DNA from: DATAGZ01 sp036263455
Lineage (GTDB): Bacteria > Pseudomonadota > Alphaproteobacteria > Dongiales > Dongiaceae
DNA length: 64,000 bases
Assembly (NCBI GenBank): GCA_036263455.1
Contig: DATAGZ010000006.1
Location: 62,001-126,000, forward strand
Direction: 5' to 3'
In this document: positions 34,292-43,481 of the stretch, piece by piece
Position numbering within the stretch: the stretch's first letter is position 1
How the letters are laid out: every line of letters begins with the position of its first letter
Notes under the pieces: generated by a model
Database searches by the model: none
What the model saw: only the letters and a program-made list of their open reading frames with translations
What the model was told of the DNA's origin: nothing
Program-made: the position numbers and the translations under genes

Positions 34292-35377
34292 ATGCTGTGG
34301 CCGACCATGCCACATGCCCAGCACCTTCTTGCTCTTGCGTATGATCGCAGTGTCCGGGGCCGCAGCGAGTTGGTGCGCACTGTTGCCGACCTTTCGGAAA
34401 ATAGCGGCGTCTCGGAGCGCGAAAGGGATCTGATCGGCGATATCCTGCTCCGACTCATCAAGGACGTGGAAAAGCCCATTCGCAATGCGCTCGCGCAAAT
34501 CCTTGCCGAATCGCGCAATATTCCAGCGGAGGTCGTCTATGCGCTCGCCAATGACGAGATCGAAATCGCCGGCCCCATTCTTATGCGGAGCCCTCTTCTC
34601 GACGACGAGCGGCTGATAAGCATCATCCGGCAGCAGACGGAGCGTTACCATCTTGCCATCGCCATGCGCCGTACCATTAGCGAGGACGTCAGCCAGGCGT
34701 TGGTGGAAACCGGCTCGGTTGCTGTCATGCACACCCTGCTGGGAAATGAAGGTGCGTCTATTTCTTCTCAGACGGCTTCCACCCTCGTGGAGCATTCGCG
34801 CTCCATGCCCAGTCTCCAGGAACCGCTGGTCAGAAGACGGGAACTGACGCCTGACCTTGCCGCCCGCATGTATATCTGGGTAACCAAGGCGCTCCGCGAC
34901 TATATTCTCGACCGGTGCGCGGTGCAGTCGGATGTGATCGAGCCCATCCTCGCGCAGGCTACGACCGGCGAGATGGCCACGCTGCCCTCTACGCCGGAGC
35001 AAACCACGGCAATGCGCGCAGCTCGCCTGCTCGCCTCGAAGGGCGCCATCAACGGCACGGTTCTGCTCGAAAGCTTGAAGCAGGCAGACATCGATCTTTT
35101 CGAAGCGCTTTTCGCGGAAATGGCGCAATTGCCGCTCGAAACGGTGCGCTTCCTCCTTTATGAGGATAATGGGCAGGGCTTGACCATCGCCGCGGCGGCG
35201 AGCAACCTGGACCGCATCGATTTTATCGCGCTGTTTCTCGCCTTGGAGCGCGCGCGGAACCGGGCGGCGGGTCACAAGCCATTATCCTATTGGCTCAGGA
35301 TGTTTAATCGCCTTAGCGATCCCGCTTTGGCGCAGCGGGTGCTGGAACGCTGGCGCGAGCGGCACTTTCCCGCCTAG
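34292..35377 (+). CDS. DUF2336 protein
   Basis: This 361-residue soluble protein is predicted to be all-helical, with HEAT-like segments (NALAQILAESRNIPAEVVYALAND shortened here to its core ALAQILAESRNIP; ILMRSPLLDDERLI; LLASKGAINGTVLL). The LMRSPLLDD stretch and domain order match DUF2336, common in alphaproteobacteria and without known function. A second ATG at 34307 is possible. Its last 65 bases overlap, tail to tail, the end of the TPR-glycosyltransferase gene on the other strand. It may belong with the flagellar/glycosylation genes or with the YmdB gene 25 bases upstream. Confidence 0.8.
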   Translation: MLWPTMPHAQHLLALAYDRSVRGRSELVRTVADLSENSGVSERERDLIGDILLRLIKDVEKPIRNALAQILAESRNIPAEVVYALANDEIEIAGPILMRSPLLDDERLISIIRQQTERYHLAIAMRRTISEDVSQALVETGSVAVMHTLLGNEGASISSQTASTLVEHSRSMPSLQEPLVRRRELTPDLAARMYIWVTKALRDYILDRCAVQSDVIEPILAQATTGEMATLPSTPEQTTAMRAARLLASKGAINGTVLLESLKQADIDLFEALFAEMAQLPLETVRFLLYEDNGQGLTIAAAASNLDRIDFIALFLALERARNRAAGHKPLSYWLRMFNRLSDPALAQRVLERWRERHFPA

Positions 35378-37283
35378 CACCGAGGCGGTCCAACGCGCAC
35401 GCCGCCTGCGCCATGACGGGGTGCCACGCGCCTGCCTCGGTCTGACGGAGCAAGCGCACGCTCGGATAGAATGGCGAGGAATCCTCGGTAGCGGTCCAGC
35501 GGACATCCGCGTGGAAGGAGAGCAGGGCCATGGTGGGAATGCCGAGCGCTCCCGCCATGTGGACGGTGGTATTGTCGATGGAGACGACCATATCCATGGC
35601 GGCGACCTGAGCGGCAAACGCATCCATATCCAGGAGCGGGTCTATGCTTATATCGCGATAAATCGGATATCCCGATGCTTCTTCCTGGTCGCCATATTGG
35701 AGGGAGACGAAGAAGCAATTCCTGACGAAGATGGGGTGCCAAAGAGAGAGGGGCGCCGAACGCCTGCCGCCGCTCTGTCGATTGCCACTGCGCCAGGATA
35801 CACCCACGATCGGCCTTCCATCCGCAAGGAGGCGGTAGCGGTCGCGCAATATGCGTACGTGGATAGAATCCACCGAAAGATACTTATCCCGCTTGGTAAA
35901 ATGCGCGAGAGTTGGGCGAAAATATCGTCCAAGATCCCCGAAGGCGGCCTCGTAATCGAAATCGGTTTCGTGGCTACGGTCGAGCGCGATACCTTGGCTG
36001 TCCTGCGGATGCGGTCGGACGACGGCCTGGGGAAACGAACGTCGAAAGAGGGGAACGAGGCGGTCCTGGCATTCCAGAATAAGGTGCCCGGCCGACAGAT
36101 CGGGAATGAAACCCGCAAACATCAGCTCGTCCCCGATTCCTTGCTCGCCCCAGAGAAGAATGGTTTTGTCGCGGAGATCTTCTCCTTGCCAGCGCGGGCG
36201 GCTGAAGGCGGCGCGGGGCCGCTCACCGGTCTTCATCCAGCGATACTCGAACTCCTCCCAGGCATTGCGCCAATCCCCCAGGAGGAAATATGTGCCGCAG
36301 AGATAGAAGTGTGGTGCCGGGTCTTCGGGTGCCACGGCAATCGCGGCCATGAGATGCTTCTTCACCGATTCCCAGTCGCGCTGGCGGCGGAGCAGTATAG
36401 CGGCATTGACGAGCGCGCCCGCATTGGAAGGATCTTCCGCGAGCACGCTTTCCGCAATTTCCATCGCTTCTTGGCTTCGGTCATTTTCGTCCAATGCCGC
36501 GGCGAGATTGTTGCGGATGGCATGGTGCTCTGGCGCGAGTTCGTATGCATGCTCGGCGGCGACCAAGGCCGCGCGCGGCTCGCCGAGCAGCAGCAGTATG
36601 GCCGAGAGCGAGGCGTGGGCGTTAGCGGCACCAGGATCGAGCCTTACGGCTTTTTCCATCAAGGTGCGAGCCTCGGTCAGCTTACCCAGATGATAGCAGG
36701 CGAGACCATGATTATAGGCAATGCCGAAATGCGCAGGCGCATCCGCGCCGGCCAGCAAGTCCTCGGCTTCTCCATATCGGCGTAGCGTGCACAGCAATCC
36801 GCCCAGATTGCCGACCAGCATCGGCTCTCCGGGGAAACGCGCGAGCGCGCCACGGTAGACCCCCTCGGCGATCTCCGGTGCGTTCAGGTTCTGCTGACAG
36901 AAGGCAAGGTTGATCCAGCTGTCCAGGTCATCATCATTCTCGGCCAGAAGCTCATGAAAGAGCGAAGCAGCCTCGCCAAGCGCCCCCAATTGCTTCAGCG
37001 CAGTGGCCAGATTGAATCGAGCCTCACGATAAAGCGGCTCCAGCGCAAGCGCGCGTTTGGCGCTCGCTACGGCCTTTCCGGCTTCTCCTGCTTGGCTTTG
37101 CGCGGCTGCGAGGTTGTTCCAATAAAGCGCCCTGTCGGGCGCCTGTCGTACCGCGCGGCCGAGTTCGCTGAGGGCAGTAGGCCAGTCTCCCGATTGTGCC
37201 GCTTTGAGCCCCGCGCGATGTGCGGCCTCGCCACGGCGGGTCGGGGCAATCTCGGCTCTCCTTTGCGCGCGATTCATGGCCAT
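35313..37283 (-). CDS. TPR protein with C-terminal glycosyltransferase domain, FlmG-like
   Basis: This 656-residue protein has about eight tetratricopeptide units over residues 14-330 (for example NLAAAQSQAGEAGKAVASAK and LHAL-type helices) followed by a GT-B, GT9-like domain. That domain contains WGEQGIGDELMFAG near residue 376 and the nucleotide-sugar motif SIDNTTVHMAGALG near residue 566. This layout matches FlmG of Caulobacter, where TPRs bind flagellin and the GT domain attaches the sugar; sequence identity cannot be tested here. It follows the triple-GT gene on the same strand (10-base overlap) and lies beside flagellin. Its 3' end overlaps the DUF2336 gene by 65 bases. Confidence 0.8.
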   Translation of the reverse strand: MAMNRAQRRAEIAPTRRGEAAHRAGLKAAQSGDWPTALSELGRAVRQAPDRALYWNNLAAAQSQAGEAGKAVASAKRALALEPLYREARFNLATALKQLGALGEAASLFHELLAENDDDLDSWINLAFCQQNLNAPEIAEGVYRGALARFPGEPMLVGNLGGLLCTLRRYGEAEDLLAGADAPAHFGIAYNHGLACYHLGKLTEARTLMEKAVRLDPGAANAHASLSAILLLLGEPRAALVAAEHAYELAPEHHAIRNNLAAALDENDRSQEAMEIAESVLAEDPSNAGALVNAAILLRRQRDWESVKKHLMAAIAVAPEDPAPHFYLCGTYFLLGDWRNAWEEFEYRWMKTGERPRAAFSRPRWQGEDLRDKTILLWGEQGIGDELMFAGFIPDLSAGHLILECQDRLVPLFRRSFPQAVVRPHPQDSQGIALDRSHETDFDYEAAFGDLGRYFRPTLAHFTKRDKYLSVDSIHVRILRDRYRLLADGRPIVGVSWRSGNRQSGGRRSAPLSLWHPIFVRNCFFVSLQYGDQEEASGYPIYRDISIDPLLDMDAFAAQVAAMDMVVSIDNTTVHMAGALGIPTMALLSFHADVRWTATEDSSPFYPSVRLLRQTEAGAWHPVMAQAACALDRLGARRESAARASVPAPAAPKRDR

Positions 37284-40200
37284 GCGATTGCCTCAGCGGG
37301 ATTGGTACATAGGGTGACGCGTGCATACCAGGGTACCTGTGCCTTGCCATAAGGCCAGCGCCAATCCGGCATCGTGCCCGCGAAAAGCTTGACCTCCTGC
37401 CCGAGCGCACCGGCGAGGTGCACCAAGGCGTGATCCGCCGAAACGATGCGGTCCATCGCCATGATATGTACCGCAAGGGTTTCGATATCGTTGCGGCAAT
37501 CGAAACCGGGATCGTCGAGAAAGCGGGGGAGGATATCGCCGAGCGCGGCCCGTTCCTCTCGCGTCGCGTCATATTGCAAGGACACGAAGGTGCAGGTGGT
37601 ATCGGAAAAATTGGCCCAGAATTTCGGTGTCAATGTCCTCGTCGGCGCGGCCTGGAGGTTTCCGCTCTTCCATCCGATCCCCACGATTTTTCGGCCGGGG
37701 AAAAGCGCGCGATAACGTCGGCGCCATAGGCGCACCAGGTCGGTTCTGCCGATGAGATACGGACGGGGCGGTATCGCGAGGTCGGGGTCGAGCACGGACG
37801 GCAGATCTCCGATGGCGATTTCATGTGTCCCAAGGATTGGCGGCTGCGCATTTCTGGCAAAAAGAATCACGCTTGGAAATGAACGCCTGTAGAGGGAATG
37901 GAGGCGCTCGTCCACCTCCAGGGCAATTTGCCCGCATCGGTCGGTCAAGGGAAGCAAAAATCGGGCGAACATGATCTCATCGCCGAGACCTTGCTCCGCC
38001 GCGATAACGAGCGCCGGAACCTGCTCGCCGCGCCACTCCGGCAACCCGAAGCTCCGCCGCTGTACCGGCCGCATTTTTCTGGCAAAGCGCGCTTTATAGA
38101 GCGGCCAGGCAGTGCGGTAATTCCCCGCGCGCAGCTCATTCATGGCGTGGACAAACCGAAGATCGGGATCGTCGGTTAATGGTCCCAGAAGAGTGCGCGC
38201 CTCGGCGAAGCGGCCCTTGACGGAGAGCGCGCTCGCAATGGGGAGGATTTCCTCGAGCGAGGGCGAAGAATCCTTGGAGAAAGAGAGAAGCGTTTCGATT
38301 TTACCCAGGGCGAGAAGAGCCGCGGCGTAATTCCGGCGCGCGGTGGAATGGCGCGGCGAGAGGACGAGCGCCTGGCGCGCCAATCGTTCGGCCTGTTCGG
38401 GCGCATCACGGAGGAAGGCCAGCGCGGCCAGATCGGCCATCGTGTCATAATCCTTCGGATAAGATCGCAGCGCTTCCTCAAGCAGTCGTTCGGCCCGGGC
38501 GAAATTGCCTTCCCGCCGTGCGATATGTGCTTCCTTCTTGAGATCATCGGCGGCCACGGCGACGGCTCCGTCCCGTACCAGGGTAAGATTCGGATACCAG
38601 GATGATGAATTCGTGTCCGTTCCCCATCGCCAATCGGCGGCGCTGCGCAGAAAGACCGTTCCGTTCTTGCCGAGCGCGCCTGCCATGTGCGCCGTGCTGT
38701 TATCGATCGTGACGATTTCGTCCATGGCATCGATCTGAGCCATCCAACTTTCGAGGTCGCCGAGGGGATCGACGGTGTCATCCACAAAAATGCCGGGGGG
38801 ATGGGTTTCCGCACCGTATTGAAGGGAGACGAAAAAACCGTCCCGCCCGGCTTGGATTTGGTTGATCTCCCGGGAGCGGAGTCCTCTCTCGGGATGAGAC
38901 GGACTCGTCCAGGAAAAACCAATCACCGGCCTTCCGTTGGCCAGGTCGACATAACGCTGCCTGAACTTTTCCCGGAGCGATGGATTGCTCCGCAGCCACG
39001 GCGCGGACGAGACGTCACCGCTTGACCAGAAAAATGCCGCGAAGTCTCCGAAGGGTGCGCTCCATAGATCGGGGCGATTGACGGCTTCTCCTCTGCCGAC
39101 GATCCGCAGATTAGGGAAAGACCGCGCCAGGATCGGTTTCAGCCGGGGATCGCAGAGAATAACCAGGTCGCGCTGGCGTTCCAGGACTTGCGGGATGAGG
39201 CGAGCGAAGAAAATTTCTTCACCGATACCCTGCTCGCCCCAGATCAGAAGAGACCGCGACCAATCGCCATCCCATTCCGGCCACGGCCCCCTGAGCCGTG
39301 GCGTGGTGGGATCCGCTGCGAAACGCCAGCCATATCCTTTCCATCCTTGACGGTAATTTCCCTCCGCGAGGCACGCCAGGCCATGCAAAAAATTTTCGGG
39401 CGCGCCGGGGATCACGGTGGGAAGCATTTTTTCCACCGTCGCGATGACCGGGCGCCAGTCTCCGGCTTTCTCCTGCCGGACGATGGTCAGGCTTGGGTAC
39501 CAGGGGGAATCACGACGATGGATGTGCCAGCGCCAGTCGCACGCCTTGGGCAACAGCAGCAGCGTCGGAATGCCGAGCGCACCGGCAAGATGCGCGATAT
39601 TATTATCAATGGTAATCACGAGGTCGAGCGCTTGGATTTGAGCGGAAAGCCCATCGAGATCGTGCCAAGGATCGATACAATCGTCCCGAAATACGGCTTC
39701 CTGCTTCTCGTATTGAAGCGAGATGAAGGCGAGGCCGGGCCGTTCGAGCAGCGGGGCGAAGTTCGCAAAGGGGATGGAGCGCGCCGCACCGCTTTCGGGG
39801 CTTTTGCTGAACCAGCTCAGACCGATGAGGGACTTGCCCGGGAAGCGCGCACGATATTTTTGCCGCAAGGCAGCGGCGCGTTCGGCATCGGCGATAAGAT
39901 AAGGGCCGCTCCCGGAAAAAGACGCCCAAGACGGACGGAAGAGTCCGCCGAGGTCTCCGATGGACGCCCAACCATCGTGAGCGGGCAGGGGATCTCCCTT
40001 CGCGAAGAAGCGAACCGTCGGAAAGGATCGGCGAAACAGTGAGAGAAGCCGTGGGTCGCATTCGACGCTCAGGTTATCCGTGCGTGCCCGTGCATGGAGG
40101 AGCAGCGCGGCAAACATGATTTCGTCGCCGATACCCTGTTCGGCGGTGAGCACCAGACGGGCGAGGGTCTCACCCTGCCAGCGCTCCGCCGGAGACCGTG

Positions 40201-40939
40201 GCGTGGCGAGAATGTCACGTGCCCCGAAACATCGCCACCCTTCCCGCCATTGCCCTGTCTGGAGGAGGATCAAGCCTTTAAGGAGCTGGGCGCCTGGATG
40301 GAGTGGGGCAAGGGCCAAAGTCTGCATGATGCTATCTAGGGCACGACCCATCTCCTGAAAATGACGGTAATATTGCGCCCGGGCGATCTGTGTCGGGACA
40401 TGGTGCGGCGCGAGCGCCAATGCCCGGCAGATAGCACGCCGCGCCTTGCGGTAGGCGCCGCTTGAAAGGAAAAGGAATGCCTGGTTGGCATAGGATTCTG
40501 CTTCGTCGGGGGCAAGGGACGCAACATGGCGAAAGATCTTCTCTGCGCGGCGGAGGTCGCCGCTCAGGCGGCTGATCTCGCCAGAAACCGTGAGATAAAA
40601 GGGATTGTCGGGTTCCGCCGCGACGCAGGCCGCGATAGATTGACGCGCGGCGGCAAGTTGCCCCTGTTTCATCTGCGCCCAGGCCAGTTTGCCACGCGCT
40701 CCGACATGGGCGGGATCGTGTTTCAGAATGCGCGCGCAGATCTCCGCGACGAGCGCTACGTTTTCCTGCTGAAGGTAGATGACGGCGAGATTGTTCAAAA
40801 GATCCAGGTCATGAGGTTCGTAGGCCAGCACGCGACGGAAGAAGGCGATGGCTTCGGCATGGCGATGGTCGAGGCGCGCGCACTCCCCCAGCATGCGCCA
40901 TTGGGTCAATGCAGCACGATGGTGCGCGGCGCGGTTCAT
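37274..40939 (-). CDS. Giant TPR protein with three tandem glycosyltransferase modules
   Basis: This 1221-residue protein begins with TPR-like helices (residues about 15-240). Three homologous GT9-like modules follow, marked by TAEQGIGDEIMFAA (near 264), WGEQGIGEEIFFA (near 566) and AAEQGLGDEIMFARF (near 979). A second TPR block lies at about 800-950, between modules two and three. The C-terminal motifs are TIDNNIAHLAGALG (near 441), TIDNSTAHMAGALG (near 742) and SADHALVHLAGALG (near 1165); the last lacks the IDN. The ATG at 40939 is chosen over 41101 because family-like text starts there. It is transcribed away from flagellin, and its end overlaps the start of the second TPR-GT gene by 10 bases. 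Confidence 0.82.
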   Translation of the reverse strand: MNRAAHHRAALTQWRMLGECARLDHRHAEAIAFFRRVLAYEPHDLDLLNNLAVIYLQQENVALVAEICARILKHDPAHVGARGKLAWAQMKQGQLAAARQSIAACVAAEPDNPFYLTVSGEISRLSGDLRRAEKIFRHVASLAPDEAESYANQAFLFLSSGAYRKARRAICRALALAPHHVPTQIARAQYYRHFQEMGRALDSIMQTLALAPLHPGAQLLKGLILLQTGQWREGWRCFGARDILATPRSPAERWQGETLARLVLTAEQGIGDEIMFAALLLHARARTDNLSVECDPRLLSLFRRSFPTVRFFAKGDPLPAHDGWASIGDLGGLFRPSWASFSGSGPYLIADAERAAALRQKYRARFPGKSLIGLSWFSKSPESGAARSIPFANFAPLLERPGLAFISLQYEKQEAVFRDDCIDPWHDLDGLSAQIQALDLVITIDNNIAHLAGALGIPTLLLLPKACDWRWHIHRRDSPWYPSLTIVRQEKAGDWRPVIATVEKMLPTVIPGAPENFLHGLACLAEGNYRQGWKGYGWRFAADPTTPRLRGPWPEWDGDWSRSLLIWGEQGIGEEIFFARLIPQVLERQRDLVILCDPRLKPILARSFPNLRIVGRGEAVNRPDLWSAPFGDFAAFFWSSGDVSSAPWLRSNPSLREKFRQRYVDLANGRPVIGFSWTSPSHPERGLRSREINQIQAGRDGFFVSLQYGAETHPPGIFVDDTVDPLGDLESWMAQIDAMDEIVTIDNSTAHMAGALGKNGTVFLRSAADWRWGTDTNSSSWYPNLTLVRDGAVAVAADDLKKEAHIARREGNFARAERLLEEALRSYPKDYDTMADLAALAFLRDAPEQAERLARQALVLSPRHSTARRNYAAALLALGKIETLLSFSKDSSPSLEEILPIASALSVKGRFAEARTLLGPLTDDPDLRFVHAMNELRAGNYRTAWPLYKARFARKMRPVQRRSFGLPEWRGEQVPALVIAAEQGLGDEIMFARFLLPLTDRCGQIALEVDERLHSLYRRSFPSVILFARNAQPPILGTHEIAIGDLPSVLDPDLAIPPRPYLIGRTDLVRLWRRRYRALFPGRKIVGIGWKSGNLQAAPTRTLTPKFWANFSDTTCTFVSLQYDATREERAALGDILPRFLDDPGFDCRNDIETLAVHIMAMDRIVSADHALVHLAGALGQEVKLFAGTMPDWRWPYGKAQVPWYARVTLCTNPAEAIAWP

Positions 40940-41084
40940 GCCTCGACTATAGAGAGGGAGGTTTAAGGGAGATTTAAGCTTGTCGCGGCATTCTTTTCCG
41001 GGAGCGGCGGAAAAAATTGCCGCACCGCGTGAGGCGAAGAGGAAGCGAAGCGCCGGATATCCAGGGAATACACTTTCGCTGTTC

Positions 41085-41100
41085 TGGCATCGAAGTTGCA
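41085..41100 (+). promoter_or_regulatory. Sigma-54 promoter of the flagellin gene
   Basis: TGGCATCGAAGTTGCA has the GG (-24) and GC (-12) elements at the exact sigma-54 spacing, matching TGGCAC-N5-TTGCA with one mismatch in the -24 block. It predicts a transcript start near 41111 and a leader of about 68 bases. The leader carries a small hairpin, CGATC/GATCG at 41138-41150. Class-late flagellin genes of Caulobacter use such promoters with FlbD. Confidence 0.75.
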
Positions 41101-41178
41101 TGAGGGAGATCGAGCTCCGCCAATGCAGGGCTTCCGACGATCAAAGATCGCTCGGTTCATTCTCCAAAGGAGTAGTTC

Positions 41179-43428
41179 ATGGCTGACCATATTCAACTCA
41201 GCGCAGGGATACGTAGCAATCTTCTGCTGCTGCAACAGACTTCCGGCCAATTATCCCGAACCCAGCTACGCCTGGCGACAGGTAACAAGGTCAACAGTGC
41301 CCTTGACGGGCCGACGCAATTTTTCGCCGCGCAATCCCTGAACCAACGGGCGGACGATTTGTCGAGCCTCAAAGACAATATCGGACAGGCGATCAGCACG
41401 ATCAAGGCGGCCAATACCGGCATCTCCTCGATTTCCACTTTGCTGCAGCAAGCCCAAGGCATTACCACCCAGGCATTGGGTAATCTCGGCAACGACATTA
41501 ATGCGGTCAAGCTGCGCGCCTCGCTCGCCCAGCAATATAACGATCTGTTGCACCAGATCGATAAGATCGCCCAGGATTCAGGATACCAGGGGCGCAATCT
41601 GCTTATTGGTTCTGGTTTACGCCTTGACGCAACCGATGCATCGCGGAACGCCGTCGATGGTATCACGGGTCTTTCCTCGGCAACGGTTACCAATGCCACG
41701 TCCGTAGATGATTACAACGTGGCGGTCACGGGTGACGGTGCTATTTCCGGTAACGTTTCAGACATTGCTTCGGCCGAGCGAGACCGCGGCGTGAGCAATC
41801 TCTCCATCTCGGGATTCGCAAGCCGTACAAATGCCAGCCTTGCCAATATTGGCATCACTTTGCAGGGTGGTGTCGGACGAGACAAGACCTTCACCCTCAC
41901 CGAAGGTGGAGAATCCTACACGATCACTCTCACTCAGGCCCAGTCCAAAGCCGCGAAGTCGGCGGGGCAGGATCTGGTCGTGGAGCATAAATTCTCGACA
42001 GGAACTAATGTCAGCTTCAACGTCAATTTCGACGACATCGAGAGCGTGCCCGATACCGCCGGAGTAGGCCAATCGACCATTCAGAAATCGGTCAATCTTC
42101 AATTATCGGCGACGAGTGCTGGCGGCTCAGGCGTCTCAGTATCTCGCGATGCGCAAAACGCCCTCGGTGCTGGCCGTTTGTCCGATGGACAAAATGCCTT
42201 CGCGTTCGAGACCGGCACGGTACGATTGAATGTCGATCAAAAGACATTGCTGCAGAGTTCTAAATTCGCGAGCGCCATCAGCAACGTCTATGGCACCAAT
42301 TCCGGAGCCGTGACATCAGTCACCTTCGCCAATCCCCTGACAACGGCAATCACTCAGGATGGGACCTTCGGTGTTTCGGCCAAGGCACTCGCGGCGGATT
42401 ACGATTTTTCGACCAACACGTTCACCACCTCGAGCGTTATCCTCGCCGGCCCCTCCGCCACCGTCACGGCGACCGACGTTTCGGCGAGCAATGCATCCTC
42501 CGTGGCGTTTACCGCGGTGGCCGACGACGGATCGGACATCACCTTAGGCCTCGATCTCAGTAACCTGCGAGGAGTTACGGTGGCGGCAGCCTCCACCGCG
42601 GCCGATGCCAATACGACGGAACAGGTCTCGGGAAATGCGGTCGTGGCGGCCTCCGTCGCGGTGAGTACCGTAAGCGGATTTGCGAACAATACCGCGTCCA
42701 AGATCACCATCGCTGTAAAAGCGGACGCCAGCAATGTCACCTTCACTTTGACCGATTCTTTTGGCGGAACCGCCACCCTTACAAAGAGCGCGGCCACGAC
42801 GCTGACTTCGCTCGATTTTACGATTGCGGGCGGGGCGAATGATGGGGCAGCATTCAACTTGACGTTGGCGAGTGCTGCAATCGCGGCAAATACCACCGGC
42901 ACGTTGAGCTATGGCGTTATAGGTGCCTTCACGGGCGACCGTACCGCCAAGTTCGATGAGCGGCTTGGCAACGCCGGCAAGTCGGCGACGCTGAGCACCG
43001 CTCAAGTATCCGATGCCTCGGACGCCAACAATCTGAGCGTGCAGCTCAACGAGACCAATACGTCTCAGGTGACGGTGGTGAGCCAGAACGTCCAGACCGA
43101 CGGGCAGGGACTGCAACTCGACCTCGCGCAGAATAATTTTAGCGACCGTTCGGATATTCAGAACGCCATCGATCAGCTGAATACCGCGATCTCCGGCTTG
43201 AGAGGGGCGTCGTCGGGTCTCAGTACCAATCTGAACATCATCCAGACCAGGCAGGATTACACTAACTCCTTCACCAATGTCTTGACCGAAGGAGCGAACA
43301 GCCTGATCCAGGCCGATCAGAACGAAGAAGGCGCAAATATCCTCACGTTGCAGACGCGCCAGCAATTGGGAACCATCTCCTTGTCGCTGGCTAATCAAGC
43401 GCAGCAGGCGATCCTGCGTCTCTTCTAG
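41179..43428 (+). CDS. Flagellin, unusually large
   Basis: Flagellin is the filament subunit, exported unfolded by the flagellar type III system. The N-terminal D0/D1 part (residues 1-165; IRSNLLLLQQTSGQLSRTQL, LATGNKVNSALDGP) and C-terminal D1/D0 part (about 660-749; NEEGANILTLQTRQQLGTIS, ending ILRLF) are standard. The roughly 500-residue middle is Ala/Ser/Thr-rich (ATVTATDVSASNASSVAF) and gives 749 residues against the usual 270-500. The middle offers many possible O-glycosylation sites. AAAGGAG precedes the ATG. Two TPR-glycosyltransferase genes diverge from it, and flbT follows. Confidence 0.93.
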   Translation: MADHIQLSAGIRSNLLLLQQTSGQLSRTQLRLATGNKVNSALDGPTQFFAAQSLNQRADDLSSLKDNIGQAISTIKAANTGISSISTLLQQAQGITTQALGNLGNDINAVKLRASLAQQYNDLLHQIDKIAQDSGYQGRNLLIGSGLRLDATDASRNAVDGITGLSSATVTNATSVDDYNVAVTGDGAISGNVSDIASAERDRGVSNLSISGFASRTNASLANIGITLQGGVGRDKTFTLTEGGESYTITLTQAQSKAAKSAGQDLVVEHKFSTGTNVSFNVNFDDIESVPDTAGVGQSTIQKSVNLQLSATSAGGSGVSVSRDAQNALGAGRLSDGQNAFAFETGTVRLNVDQKTLLQSSKFASAISNVYGTNSGAVTSVTFANPLTTAITQDGTFGVSAKALAADYDFSTNTFTTSSVILAGPSATVTATDVSASNASSVAFTAVADDGSDITLGLDLSNLRGVTVAAASTAADANTTEQVSGNAVVAASVAVSTVSGFANNTASKITIAVKADASNVTFTLTDSFGGTATLTKSAATTLTSLDFTIAGGANDGAAFNLTLASAAIAANTTGTLSYGVIGAFTGDRTAKFDERLGNAGKSATLSTAQVSDASDANNLSVQLNETNTSQVTVVSQNVQTDGQGLQLDLAQNNFSDRSDIQNAIDQLNTAISGLRGASSGLSTNLNIIQTRQDYTNSFTNVLTEGANSLIQADQNEEGANILTLQTRQQLGTISLSLANQAQQAILRLF

Positions 43429-43436
43429 TCATTGCA

Positions 43437-43466
43437 GCCGGGCGGTCTTCGGGCCGCCCGGCTTTT
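43437..43466 (+). terminator. Terminator between flagellin and flbT
   Basis: GCCGGGCGG (43437-43445) and CCGCCCGGC (43454-43462) pair perfectly over 9 bp around TCTTCGGG, followed by TTTT. It may stop most flagellin transcripts before flbT. Confidence 0.85.
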
Positions 43467-43481
43467 ATCTAAGGAGCAGGG

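Noticed and set aside
35421..36785. 454-codon open frame on the plus strand inside the TPR-GT gene
   Set aside because: Antisense shadow; the minus-strand TPR and GT motifs are clear.
37274..40939. Triple GT gene as an assembly duplication artefact
   Set aside because: The three modules differ clearly in protein and DNA sequence and have different spacers, so they are not recent copies or a misassembly.
42544..43398. 284-codon open frame on the minus strand inside flagellin
   Set aside because: Shadow of the repetitive flagellin insert; no motif and no start signal.
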